64,000 nucleotides of DNA. Origin: Pontibacter burrus. GTDB lineage: Bacteria > Bacteroidota > Bacteroidia > Cytophagales > Hymenobacteraceae. Positions 25,623-33,540 of the stretch are shown here, piece by piece. The notes beneath the pieces were generated by a model. The model saw only the letters and a program-made list of their open reading frames with translations. It was not told the origin of the DNA and did no database searches. The translations under genes were made by a program, and so were the position numbers. Each line of letters begins with the position of its first letter. Within the stretch, counting starts at the first letter, position 1. Location: contig NZ_JAAGWD010000006.1 in the NCBI RefSeq assembly GCF_010686685.1, positions 186,001 to 250,000 of the forward strand, in the 5' to 3' direction.

Positions 25623-26981
25623 ATGAAGAACAGCCCTTTTAAGATCTTCATTCTGGATGATGATGTTTGGTACAGCGAGTTGCTGGAGTACCACCTGTCT
25701 CTGAACCCTGACTACGAACTTAAGAAGTTTCATTCTGCTAAAGACTTTTTTGCTCACCTGCACGAGCAACCCGATGTCGTTACAGTAGACTACTCTCTAC
25801 CTGATAAAAACGGAGGCGAAGTGCTCAAAATGCTAAAGGAGCGTGCCCCTGAAACGCAGGTGATTATAATTTCCGGTCAGGAGGATATTGCCACAGCCGT
25901 AAACTTGCTCAAACAAGGCGCTTACGACTACATCGTGAAAGATGAGGATACGCCTGAACGCCTCTGGAACACCATCAATAAAATACGGGAAACTGCCTCA
26001 CTTCGTGAAGAGATCAACTATCTGCGCGAAGAGATCAGTCAGAAGTACGATTTCAGTAATATTATAATCGGTAACAGCCCAGCCATTAAGAAGGTATTCA
26101 GTCTGATGGGCAAAGGTGTTAAAAACAACATTACTGTATCGATAAACGGCGAAACTGGCACAGGTAAGGAACTGGTTGCGAAGGCAATACATTATAACAG
26201 CCTTCGAAAAAAACAGCCCTACGTAGCTGTAAACGTTGCCGCCATACCACGCGAACTAATCGAGAGTGAACTTTTTGGACACGAAAAAGGCGCTTTTACC
26301 GGCGCCACAGCACGCCGCATAGGTAAGTTTGAGGAAGCCAATAAAGGCACTATTTTCTTGGACGAGATTGGTGAACTGGATATAAGCCTGCAGGCAAAGT
26401 TGTTACGTGTGCTGCAGGAAAGAGAAATAACCCGTGTTGGGGGCAATACAGTTGTGTCTGTAGATGTTCGGATTATAGTTGCTACACATAAGAACCTGGC
26501 TGAAGAAGTTAGAAAAGGTACTTTTAGAGAAGACCTGTACTATAGGTTACTTGGCTTGCCTATTAACCTGCCACCTCTCCGCGAACGTGGTAGCGACATT
26601 CTGGTGCTGGCGCGTCATTTTATGGATGCTTTTGCAAAAGAAAACGGTATGCCCCGCAAGAGTTTATCACCAGCTGCTCAGGAAAAGCTTCTATCCTACT
26701 CCTTCCCGGGAAACGTACGCGAATTGCGCGCATTAGTGGAACTAGCTATCGTGCTGGCTGACGAGGATGTTGTACAGGAACACGACATTAACTTTTCTAT
26801 AACGAATAACGACAAAGACCTGCTGGCAAAAGAACTTTCGCTTAAGGCATATACGACTAAAATCATCCAGTATTTTCTTGACAAATATGATCATAACGTG
26901 CTGCTGGTAGCTGATAAACTTGATATTGGAAAATCCACCATCTACCGTATGATCCAGAACAACGAGCTTCGTATAAAATAA
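25623..26981 (+). CDS. sigma-54-dependent response regulator (NtrC family)
   Basis: 452 residues in three domains. The receiver domain (1-120) has the acidic pocket LDDD at 11-14 and phospho-acceptor Asp56 in VTVDYSLPD. The AAA+ sigma-54 activation domain (about 145-380) has Walker A GETGTGKELVAKAIH, the GAFTGA loop that contacts sigma-54, Walker B GTIFLDEIGEL, and FREDLYYRL. The short C-terminal Fis-type helix-turn-helix (LLVADKLDIGKSTIYRMIQN) ends the protein. It activates RpoN promoters when phosphorylated. The large hybrid kinase 260 bp downstream is a candidate partner, although that kinase carries its own receiver and HPt. Confidence 0.95.
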   Translation: MKNSPFKIFILDDDVWYSELLEYHLSLNPDYELKKFHSAKDFFAHLHEQPDVVTVDYSLPDKNGGEVLKMLKERAPETQVIIISGQEDIATAVNLLKQGAYDYIVKDEDTPERLWNTINKIRETASLREEINYLREEISQKYDFSNIIIGNSPAIKKVFSLMGKGVKNNITVSINGETGTGKELVAKAIHYNSLRKKQPYVAVNVAAIPRELIESELFGHEKGAFTGATARRIGKFEEANKGTIFLDEIGELDISLQAKLLRVLQEREITRVGGNTVVSVDVRIIVATHKNLAEEVRKGTFREDLYYRLLGLPINLPPLRERGSDILVLARHFMDAFAKENGMPRKSLSPAAQEKLLSYSFPGNVRELRALVELAIVLADEDVVQEHDINFSITNNDKDLLAKELSLKAYTTKIIQYFLDKYDHNVLLVADKLDIGKSTIYRMIQNNELRIK

Positions 26982-27012
26982 TCCTTCTTCTGCTTTCGCC
27001 GGAACAAATTAA

Positions 27013-27020
27013 TATCTTTG
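27013..27020 (+). promoter_or_regulatory. TATCTTTG -7-type element upstream of the hybrid kinase
   Basis: Full TAnnTTTG match about 220 bp before the kinase ATG at 27242. The long leader in between holds three CTATAG motifs (27074, 27114, 27192) and no evident gene. It suggests the kinase can be transcribed separately from the response regulator. Confidence 0.45.
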
Positions 27021-27241
27021 CCGCTGAACCTATTCACAGACATACTGTTCTGAACAATGGACGGTGCTGGTAACTATAGTTTATAATGCGAAGCGCTCAG
27101 ACGAAGCTTTAAACTATAGTTCTACACGCTCCTATCAAACTATAAAACAAACTTTCTGCTTCTGTTTTTCAAGGCTTTATATCTGTAAAGCCTATAGTTC
27201 AGTTTTTATAATACACATTATTGCAATCAAAGTTAGTGCGA

Positions 27242-30200
27242 ATGGAATCAGTAGATGAGTTGGTTTTACTGCAGCAGCAGCTGAAGCAAGAGAAGGAAGC
27301 CCGTAATGCCGCTGAAAAGCAGCTAAAGGAAGTAACTCAGGAACTGAACCTACTCAAACAGCATGCGGATCATCTACAGGAGTCAACCCCAGCAGGCGTA
27401 AGTGCTGCTGAATTTCAGCAGGAATTCCCCGATCCTATCTTTAGACTGGATTTTGAAGGTAATATACTTTTCATCAATGCTTCCGGAGAACAGTTGCTGG
27501 ACCTTATACCTAAAAAACGCAGGTGGTTGTTAAGCAAACTGCTTTTAAAGAAAACTGAACGAACCCGCAGGTTTGGCACACCGCAAAGCCTGAAGAGTAA
27601 TATACTTGGTAAACACTACACCTTGTTTATAGTACCTTTTGAGGCAAAGGGCTACGCCAATATATACTTCAGCAACATTACCGAACGTCGTGAAGCAGAA
27701 CTGGCCCTGAGAGAAAGTCGCAATTTTGTACGCAATATTGCCCGTACTATTCCAAACATCATCTATATCTACGACCTTGACCTGGACCGTTGCATTTATG
27801 TTAACGATCACCTGAATACTGTTTTAGGCTATTCTGAGTCTGATGTAGCCGCAATGGGTGGCCACGTGTTGATGTCGCTGATTGTGCCGGAAGAGCTGCC
27901 TAAAATGTACCACCATATCTATGATATTATTCAGGCAACCGATGGCGAGATAAGAGAGGTCGAGTACCTGGTTAAAGACAAGAACGGACAACTGAAAAAC
28001 CTGCTCTGCCGCGAGAGTGTGTTTAAGCGAAAAGATAACGGCCAGGTTTTACAGGTAATTGGCTCAGCAGAAGATGTTACCCAGTTACGTAGCAAAGCTA
28101 ACGAACTCAAAGCCCAGAAGGATTTTTACGAATCTATTTTCAATAATCTGCCTTCCGATATTGCCGTTTATGATGCTGATCTGCGCTATACGTTTGTGAA
28201 CCCAGTCGCTGTCGCAGATCCTGAACATCGTAAGTTCATTATCGGCAAAACAAATATAGAATACGCCCGTTACCGCAACGTGCCACATGAGCGGTTGATG
28301 AACCGCGAAATGAACCTTGAGCTAGCCAAAGTTGGCAAGAGGCCTGTTCAGTTCGAAGAAAAACTGACATCTCCGGAAGGAGGAGAAAAGTATTTTCTGC
28401 GCAAGCTAAATCCTGTACTGGACCAGAATGGTAACCTGAAAATGATTATCGGGCATGGACTGAACATTACTGAACTCAAAAAAGCGCAGGAAGAAATTTC
28501 GCAGAGCGAAAGTAAGAACCGGGCTATATTGGCAGCTATTCCAGACCTGATGTTTATCATCAATAAAGAAGGTATTTACCTGGATATGATGAATGTAGAG
28601 CAGGAGCATTTATTGATCCCTAAAAACCAGGTGATCGGGAAACATATCTGCGAAATTATGCCGCCTGAGGTAAGCCAGCCTATTTCAGAGCTTATAGTTA
28701 ACGTAATACAGAATGGCCAGCCGGAGCGTATAGAATACAACCTTGAGCTGGAAGCCGGTATCCGGTATTACGAGGGCCGTATTATTAAATATAACAGCAA
28801 CGAAGTACTGGCCATTATCCGCGATACAACAGAGGAGCGCAATGCCAGTTTGGAAGCTAAAGAGAAAAACGAGTTTATAAAGCAGGTGATGGACCTTAGC
28901 CCAAGCCTTATTTATGTTAAAGACGGTAAAGGTAATTTTAAGCTGGCTAACCAGGAGTTGGCAAAGCTTATGGGCAAGTCTGAAACTGAAATCCTGAATC
29001 GCTGCCAGAGTGAGCTGATACCACATGCAGCTGAGTCGACTTACTTTTCAACTATAGACAGGCAGGTAATAACAGAAAGGCGTGAAATAACCGCCGAAGA
29101 GAAATATACAAAATCAGATGGCACTGTTGTATGGTTTAGAACAACAAAACGTCCGCTTATAACCAGTAATGGCGAAGTACATGTTTTGGGTATCTCAACA
29201 GACATAACTGCCCAGCGACAGGCCAGCAAAATGCTGGAAGAAAGCGAAGAAATGCACCGCCTGTTGTCTGAAAACTCAAAGGATGTGATATGCCTGCACG
29301 AGTTGGACGGCCGCTACAAGTATATCTCGAAAAGTGTGGAAGATATGCTGGGCTATACCACAGACGAGGTAGTAGGTAACTTACCACAGGCCATCATCTA
29401 TCCTGAGGACATTCATAAGCTTTACAATGCCTTGGAGCAGGTTAAGCAAGGTGCCAAATATGTAACTATAGAACACAGGGTGCTCCACAAGAACGGAGGC
29501 TTTGTGTGGGTAGAAACACAACTAAAACCTGTACTGGATGCAGACGGAAATGTGATCAGAATCCAGTCATCGGCCCGTGATATTAGTACACGCCGTAAAA
29601 ACGCAGAAGCGCTCAGAAACAGTGAGAAGAAATACCGCGACCTGATAAACTATAGCCAGGCCTTTATCTGTACACATACAATGGTCGGAGAAGTGCTTTC
29701 TGTTAACCCGTACCTGATGAATTTGCTTGGCTATCCGGAGGAACAAATTGTAGGCAGAAAGCTGCAAACCTTCTTCTCTCCTATTTACCGACGAAACTTT
29801 CATAAATACATTGCCCGGTTTGAGTATGCTAATCTTGTGGATGGTGTACTATGTATCCTGGATAAAGATAAGGAAGAGCGTTACCTGTACTATCAGAATT
29901 CCAAAGTAGTGGAGCCGGGCATGGCACCTTATATCATATGCATTGCACAGGATATAACAGACCGGATGAACGCTGAAAAGGAGCTGAAAAAAGCAAAAGA
30001 GGCAGCCGAAGAATCGGCCCGGGTAAAAGAAAATTTCCTGGCTAACATGAGCCATGAGATCCGTACACCAATGAACGGCATTCTAGGCATGGCTGGCCTG
30101 CTGTTTAAAACGGACTTGAATGACACACAGAGCAATTACCTAAAAATCATTCGTCAGTCGGCTGAGAACCTGCTTGTTGTGATAAATGATATTCTGGATA

Positions 30201-31534
30201 TTGCTAAAATTGAAGCAGGCAAAATGGAGGTGGAACAGATACCGTTTAACCTGGAAGAGATCATCCGAACTGCATACCAGACTCTTACCTATAAGGCTGA
30301 AGAAAAGGAGATTGCCTATACACTGGAACCGCTTAAGCTGGCGCATCCGATTCTTGTTGGTGACCCCTACCGCCTGCACCAAGTATTACTGAACCTGCTT
30401 AACAATGCTATTAAGTTTACAGACGAGGGTGGTGTTACACTCCGCTGTATTGTAAAAAAAGAAACAGCAGAAGAGCTAACTATAGAAATTACCGTTACCG
30501 ATACCGGCATCGGAATTCCGCAAGACAAGCTGAACCTTATCTTTGATGGCTTTACCCAGGCTTACTCCAGCATTACGCGCAAATATGGCGGAAGCGGCCT
30601 TGGCCTGAGCATCTGCAAAAGCCTGATTGAAATGCAGCATGGCAACATCTGGGTTACAAGTGAGCTTGGCACAGGCAGCACTTTCGGCTTCTCAATAACC
30701 TACTTGAAAGCTGCTGAGCAGGAACTACCGGATGCAAATGGCTCAACTATAGACTATGAGGCACTGGACAAGCTGCGCGTGTTAATTGCTGAAGATAACG
30801 AGATCAACATATTCCTGGCTCAGGCTATACTGGAAGGCTGGAAATTCAAGGTTGATGTTGCTCGTAATGGCCGCGAAGCTGTAGAAATGGCCTTAGATAA
30901 TACTTATGACATCATCCTGATGGATATACAGATGCCGGAGCTGAGCGGAATTGATGCTACACAACTAATCCGTGCTAATCCGGATGCGCAGAAAGGGGCA
31001 ATCCCGATTATAGCGCTTACTGCCAATGCCCTGAAAGGCGATGCAGATAAATACCTGAGCGCCGGCATGAACGACTATATTTCCAAACCTTTTGATGAAG
31101 AGTTACTGTATCAGAAGCTTATGACCCTGTTGCCTCATAAGTTAAAGGCGCTATCAGGTCCAAGACAAGTGAAACCAGTTGAAGTAAAGCTAACCGATCC
31201 CCTATACAACCTGGAGATGCTGCATAAAATGTCTCGCGGGAACCAGGCATTTATTAACCGCACAGTCGAGTTATTTATAAGTACAGCCCCGCAAACTATA
31301 GCTGAGCTGCAAGAGGCAGTTCAGCAACAGGACTGGCAAATGGTAAGCAGTACAGCGCATAAGCTTAAGTCAACTATAGATACACTAAAAATAGAGCAGT
31401 TAAAACAGGTAGTGCGTCAGGTGGAATCAGATGCTAAAAACCTGGTAAATACGGATGGAATTCAGAGCCTTGTATACTACATAGATGAGCACATACAGCT
31501 TGTAATCAAAGAGATTGCTAAGGAAATAAAATAG
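27242..31534 (+). CDS. multi-PAS hybrid sensor histidine kinase with receiver and HPt domains
   Basis: 1430 residues from the ATG at 27242; the frame opens 7 codons earlier at a TTG. N-terminal coiled coil (about 1-45), then about seven consecutive PAS/PAC modules up to about 915 (recurrent patterns such as VLGYSESDV, MLGYTTDEV, LLGYPEEQI and IQSSARDIS). HisKA follows with MSHEIRTPMNGILGMAG (His near 936), then HATPase (LLNNAIKFTD, DTGIGIPQDK, GGSGLGLSICK), a receiver (VLIAEDNEIN; Asp near 1226 in ILMDIQMPE), and an HPt with TAHKLKST (His near 1371). No membrane helix is evident, so it is probably a cytosolic sensor. The built-in His-Asp-His relay needs an external final receiver; the upstream NtrC-type regulator is a candidate. 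Confidence 0.94.
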   Translation: MESVDELVLLQQQLKQEKEARNAAEKQLKEVTQELNLLKQHADHLQESTPAGVSAAEFQQEFPDPIFRLDFEGNILFINASGEQLLDLIPKKRRWLLSKLLLKKTERTRRFGTPQSLKSNILGKHYTLFIVPFEAKGYANIYFSNITERREAELALRESRNFVRNIARTIPNIIYIYDLDLDRCIYVNDHLNTVLGYSESDVAAMGGHVLMSLIVPEELPKMYHHIYDIIQATDGEIREVEYLVKDKNGQLKNLLCRESVFKRKDNGQVLQVIGSAEDVTQLRSKANELKAQKDFYESIFNNLPSDIAVYDADLRYTFVNPVAVADPEHRKFIIGKTNIEYARYRNVPHERLMNREMNLELAKVGKRPVQFEEKLTSPEGGEKYFLRKLNPVLDQNGNLKMIIGHGLNITELKKAQEEISQSESKNRAILAAIPDLMFIINKEGIYLDMMNVEQEHLLIPKNQVIGKHICEIMPPEVSQPISELIVNVIQNGQPERIEYNLELEAGIRYYEGRIIKYNSNEVLAIIRDTTEERNASLEAKEKNEFIKQVMDLSPSLIYVKDGKGNFKLANQELAKLMGKSETEILNRCQSELIPHAAESTYFSTIDRQVITERREITAEEKYTKSDGTVVWFRTTKRPLITSNGEVHVLGISTDITAQRQASKMLEESEEMHRLLSENSKDVICLHELDGRYKYISKSVEDMLGYTTDEVVGNLPQAIIYPEDIHKLYNALEQVKQGAKYVTIEHRVLHKNGGFVWVETQLKPVLDADGNVIRIQSSARDISTRRKNAEALRNSEKKYRDLINYSQAFICTHTMVGEVLSVNPYLMNLLGYPEEQIVGRKLQTFFSPIYRRNFHKYIARFEYANLVDGVLCILDKDKEERYLYYQNSKVVEPGMAPYIICIAQDITDRMNAEKELKKAKEAAEESARVKENFLANMSHEIRTPMNGILGMAGLLFKTDLNDTQSNYLKIIRQSAENLLVVINDILDIAKIEAGKMEVEQIPFNLEEIIRTAYQTLTYKAEEKEIAYTLEPLKLAHPILVGDPYRLHQVLLNLLNNAIKFTDEGGVTLRCIVKKETAEELTIEITVTDTGIGIPQDKLNLIFDGFTQAYSSITRKYGGSGLGLSICKSLIEMQHGNIWVTSELGTGSTFGFSITYLKAAEQELPDANGSTIDYEALDKLRVLIAEDNEINIFLAQAILEGWKFKVDVARNGREAVEMALDNTYDIILMDIQMPELSGIDATQLIRANPDAQKGAIPIIALTANALKGDADKYLSAGMNDYISKPFDEELLYQKLMTLLPHKLKALSGPRQVKPVEVKLTDPLYNLEMLHKMSRGNQAFINRTVELFISTAPQTIAELQEAVQQQDWQMVSSTAHKLKSTIDTLKIEQLKQVVRQVESDAKNLVNTDGIQSLVYYIDEHIQLVIKEIAKEIK

Positions 31535-31561
31535 AACTATAGTTTTCCTGCACAAAATAAG

Positions 31562-31588
31562 AGAGCCACTTAAAAGGTGGCTCTTTGT
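31562..31588. terminator. hairpin terminator between convergent kinase and CNBD genes
   Basis: 10-bp stem with one wobble: AGAGCCACTT (31562-31571) and AGGTGGCTCT (31575-31584), followed by TTGTTT on the plus strand and preceded by an A-rich run, so it can serve both directions. Confidence 0.7.
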
Positions 31589-31607
31589 TTCATTAGTGAT
31601 AAGTAGC

Positions 31608-31973
31608 TTATTCGTAAGCGTCGATTTTAGCAGTAGCATATTGGCTTAGCTGCTGCATCAGGTAAAACCTAAGGGCTGCATGTAGCTGGAGAGCTTGCAA
31701 CATCTCATCTTTCTGTATAAAAATAACCTTAGCAGCTTCTTTAAAATATACTTTATAATGATAATGTTCCTGCATCAGGTCGGGCAATCCGAGTAGCTTA
31801 CCGGGCTCTACCTGTTGTTCCGGCATCCCCTGCTTTACTACCGATGCAGTTCCTTTGACCAGAAAATAAAATCCTTTATTCGGTTCGCCGGGTTTAAAAA
31901 GGGAAGCTTCGGGTGCTATATCCAGAAGCTCTCCTCGTATCTGGCCATTTTCAATCATGCTTCGGAGTAACAT
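31608..31973 (-). CDS. small cyclic-nucleotide-binding-domain-like protein, no DNA-binding domain
   Basis: 121 residues. The sequence follows the cNMP-binding beta-roll of CRP/FNR proteins: LLDIAPEASLFKPGEPNKGF near 17-36, YFLVKGTASVVKQG near 36-49, then EPGKLLGLPDLMQEHYHYKV, and ends with a helix (RFYLMQQLSQY). It lacks a helix-turn-helix, so it is either a stand-alone sensor domain or a reduced regulator. A promoter module like those of the cbb3 genes lies about 190-250 bp upstream and points toward it, suggesting oxygen-controlled expression. Function unknown. Confidence 0.7.
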   Translation of the reverse strand: MLLRSMIENGQIRGELLDIAPEASLFKPGEPNKGFYFLVKGTASVVKQGMPEQQVEPGKLLGLPDLMQEHYHYKVYFKEAAKVIFIQKDEMLQALQLHAALRFYLMQQLSQYATAKIDAYE

Positions 31974-32160
31974 ATTAAGATCGGTTTAAAACTATGCTAA
32001 AACTATAAGGGATTTCCGGTTTATGATAATAGTAAAGTTTAGCATGCTGCTAACTATAGTTCCGTACAGAATGTAACTATTGTTAAGACCAATGGAAGCC
32101 AAACTATAGCTAACTCAAACTTATAGATAACTATAGTTGAGCAATGCCTTTCGAATGATG

Positions 32161-32225
32161 TAAATGTAGATAGGGTAAAGCTTGTGTACACTGAGCGCTG
32201 TCACCGGATCCGGTGACTTATGTCA
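32161..32225 (-). promoter_or_regulatory. FNR-like dyad pair and -7 element facing the CNBD gene
   Basis: Boxes TGAGCGCTGTCA (32192-32203) and TGACTTATGTCA (32214-32225), 22 bp apart start to start. Plus-strand TAAATGTA (32161-32168, 7 of 8 to the reversed -7 consensus) sits exactly 24 bp below the proximal box. Same geometry as upstream of ccoG, ccoNO and ccoI. The distal box overlaps an 18-bp perfect palindrome. Confidence 0.65.
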
Positions 32226-32237
32226 GTTTAGAAACGC

Positions 32238-32269
32238 CAAAAGCTATAGTTGTGCAACTATAGCTTTTG
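32238..32269 (-). terminator. perfect 15-bp inverted repeat downstream of the TauE/SafE gene
   Basis: CAAAAGCTATAGTTG, a 2-nt centre (TG), then CAACTATAGCTTTTG. Each arm contains one CTATAG motif. Position 26 bp after the TauE/SafE stop suggests a terminator, but the T-tract after it is weak, so another role is possible. Confidence 0.55.
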
Positions 32270-32294
32270 AGTGCTGCTTAATAAAAAAAGAAGT

Positions 32295-33029
32295 CTATTC
32301 TGCAGTTGCCACCGTGCCAGGCTTGGTACAACAGCTCATTTCAGTTTTGTGACTGGCAGTTTCTACGACTTTTGGACTTAGATACGGGATACCTAAGCCT
32401 AATCCTCGAACTATAAAAAGCATAGCCAATACCATTCCAACATAAGGTACAGCTCTGTTAAACATACTGCGCATTTTCAGGCTGATCAGCTTACCTGATA
32501 GCGAAACCAGGAACATAAGCGGGAAAGTGCCCAGCCCGAAAAGTGTCATGTACAGCATGGCACCCTCTATACCCGGCGCGCTGATAGCTCCGGCCAGGGC
32601 GATGTATACAAAGCCGCAAGGGAGCAAGCCGTTCAGTACTCCAACCATAAACAGGGAGCCAGTTGAGTTTTTCTGAAAATAGTAACCCAGTTTCTTTCTA
32701 ACCCAGGTCATCAATTTATCGGTACCAAGTAAACTGGCCGACTTACCTTTTATAGCAGCAGGCAATACAAGTAAAAGCAGAATCAGCACACCAGAGATAA
32801 TCGATACTGTCTGCTGCAATCCAGCCAGTTGAAGTGACTCACCAAAAGCGCCAGCCAGTGCCCCAAGCAGTGCGTATGTTACAATTCTGCCAACATTGTA
32901 CAGGAGCCGGCCGGCATAATATTGCCAGCCGGAACTCCCGACAAAGGGTAGTGACATCGCGATTGGGCCGCACATCCCGACACAATGGAAACTACCTAAA
33001 AGCCCGAAAAGAAAACCAGCCCAGATCAT
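32295..33029 (-). CDS. sulfite exporter TauE/SafE family membrane protein (cbb3-cluster type)
   Basis: 244 residues with about six membrane helices. N-terminal GFLFGLLGSFHCVGMCGPIA (residues 5-24) is the signature of the TauE/SafE branch (DsbD-like fold) found beside ccoG/ccoH in cbb3 operons, where it is thought to help oxidase maturation, possibly copper or electron transfer. Later NGLLPCGFVYIALAGA near 130 carries a second conserved Cys. The soluble tail has MSCCTKPG, a possible metal-binding motif. Starts 2 bp after the ccoH stop, so it is translated from the same mRNA. Confidence 0.88.
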   Translation of the reverse strand: MIWAGFLFGLLGSFHCVGMCGPIAMSLPFVGSSGWQYYAGRLLYNVGRIVTYALLGALAGAFGESLQLAGLQQTVSIISGVLILLLLVLPAAIKGKSASLLGTDKLMTWVRKKLGYYFQKNSTGSLFMVGVLNGLLPCGFVYIALAGAISAPGIEGAMLYMTLFGLGTFPLMFLVSLSGKLISLKMRSMFNRAVPYVGMVLAMLFIVRGLGLGIPYLSPKVVETASHKTEMSCCTKPGTVATAE

Positions 33030-33031
33030 GC

Positions 33032-33502
33032 TTACTTCAGTTGTATGGTTTTCTCAGTGTAATAATCTTCGTTGTTTGCGCTAAACTTAACACGCACCTT
33101 CCAAAGGCCGCTCTCCAGGTCTCCTACTTCCAGTAACTGGCTTTGGTCACGGCCCAACTGTAGCGGTATCTGCTTATCCAGTTTGTCGTCAGACGGACGG
33201 AACAGTGTTACGGTACCTGTAACATTCATGCCTTGATAAGTAGCAGGCAGTTGCAGTAAGATAGATTTTTCTTCTGCTCTATAGTTTAGCATCACATCTC
33301 CGAGTGCCTGCGTGCGGCGCACGCGCTCAATCTGATCCTGATACTTAATCTCCTGCTCATAATAGTCCTTGCTTACCAGGTCTACATCCTGGTTCATGGC
33401 CTTGTACACGAACATGGCAATGTAAGCCATAAAGCATACCATACAGAAAACTATAGCATATGGCCAAAGCGTAAATGATTTATTTTTTTGTGCGGTTTTC
33501 AT
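33032..33502 (-). CDS. ccoH: FixH/CcoH-type cbb3 oxidase assembly protein
   Basis: 156 residues. One N-terminal membrane helix (LWPYAIVFCMVCFMAYIAMFVY, residues 12-33), then DLVSKDYYEQEIKYQDQI, which is the recognisable FixH stretch, and a periplasmic beta-rich domain (GTVTLFRPSDDKLDKQIPL). In other bacteria CcoH binds and stabilises CcoP-CcoNO assembly. Lies between ccoG (38 bp) and the TauE/SafE gene (2 bp), as usual in Bacteroidota cbb3 clusters. Confidence 0.9.
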   Translation of the reverse strand: MKTAQKNKSFTLWPYAIVFCMVCFMAYIAMFVYKAMNQDVDLVSKDYYEQEIKYQDQIERVRRTQALGDVMLNYRAEEKSILLQLPATYQGMNVTGTVTLFRPSDDKLDKQIPLQLGRDQSQLLEVGDLESGLWKVRVKFSANNEDYYTEKTIQLK

Positions 33503-33540
33503 GTCAATTCTTTATTTATATTTTTTATTAAGTCTGAGGC

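Larger units (their letters stand above)
31974..32294. other. 321-bp intergenic region: FNR-like module, palindromes, no gene seen
   Basis: No convincing coding region. It holds five CTATAG motifs (32054, 32105, 32131, 32244, 32258), a perfect 18-bp palindrome GTCACCGGATCCGGTGAC at 32200-32217, an FNR-like dyad pair, and a perfect inverted repeat next to the TauE/SafE stop. If transcription starts near 32156 as the module predicts, the CNBD gene has a leader of about 180 nt that could be regulatory. Confidence 0.6.

Noticed and set aside
29157-30382. Several minus-strand frames inside the hybrid kinase
   Set aside because: Shadows of a continuous multi-PAS kinase frame with intact motifs.
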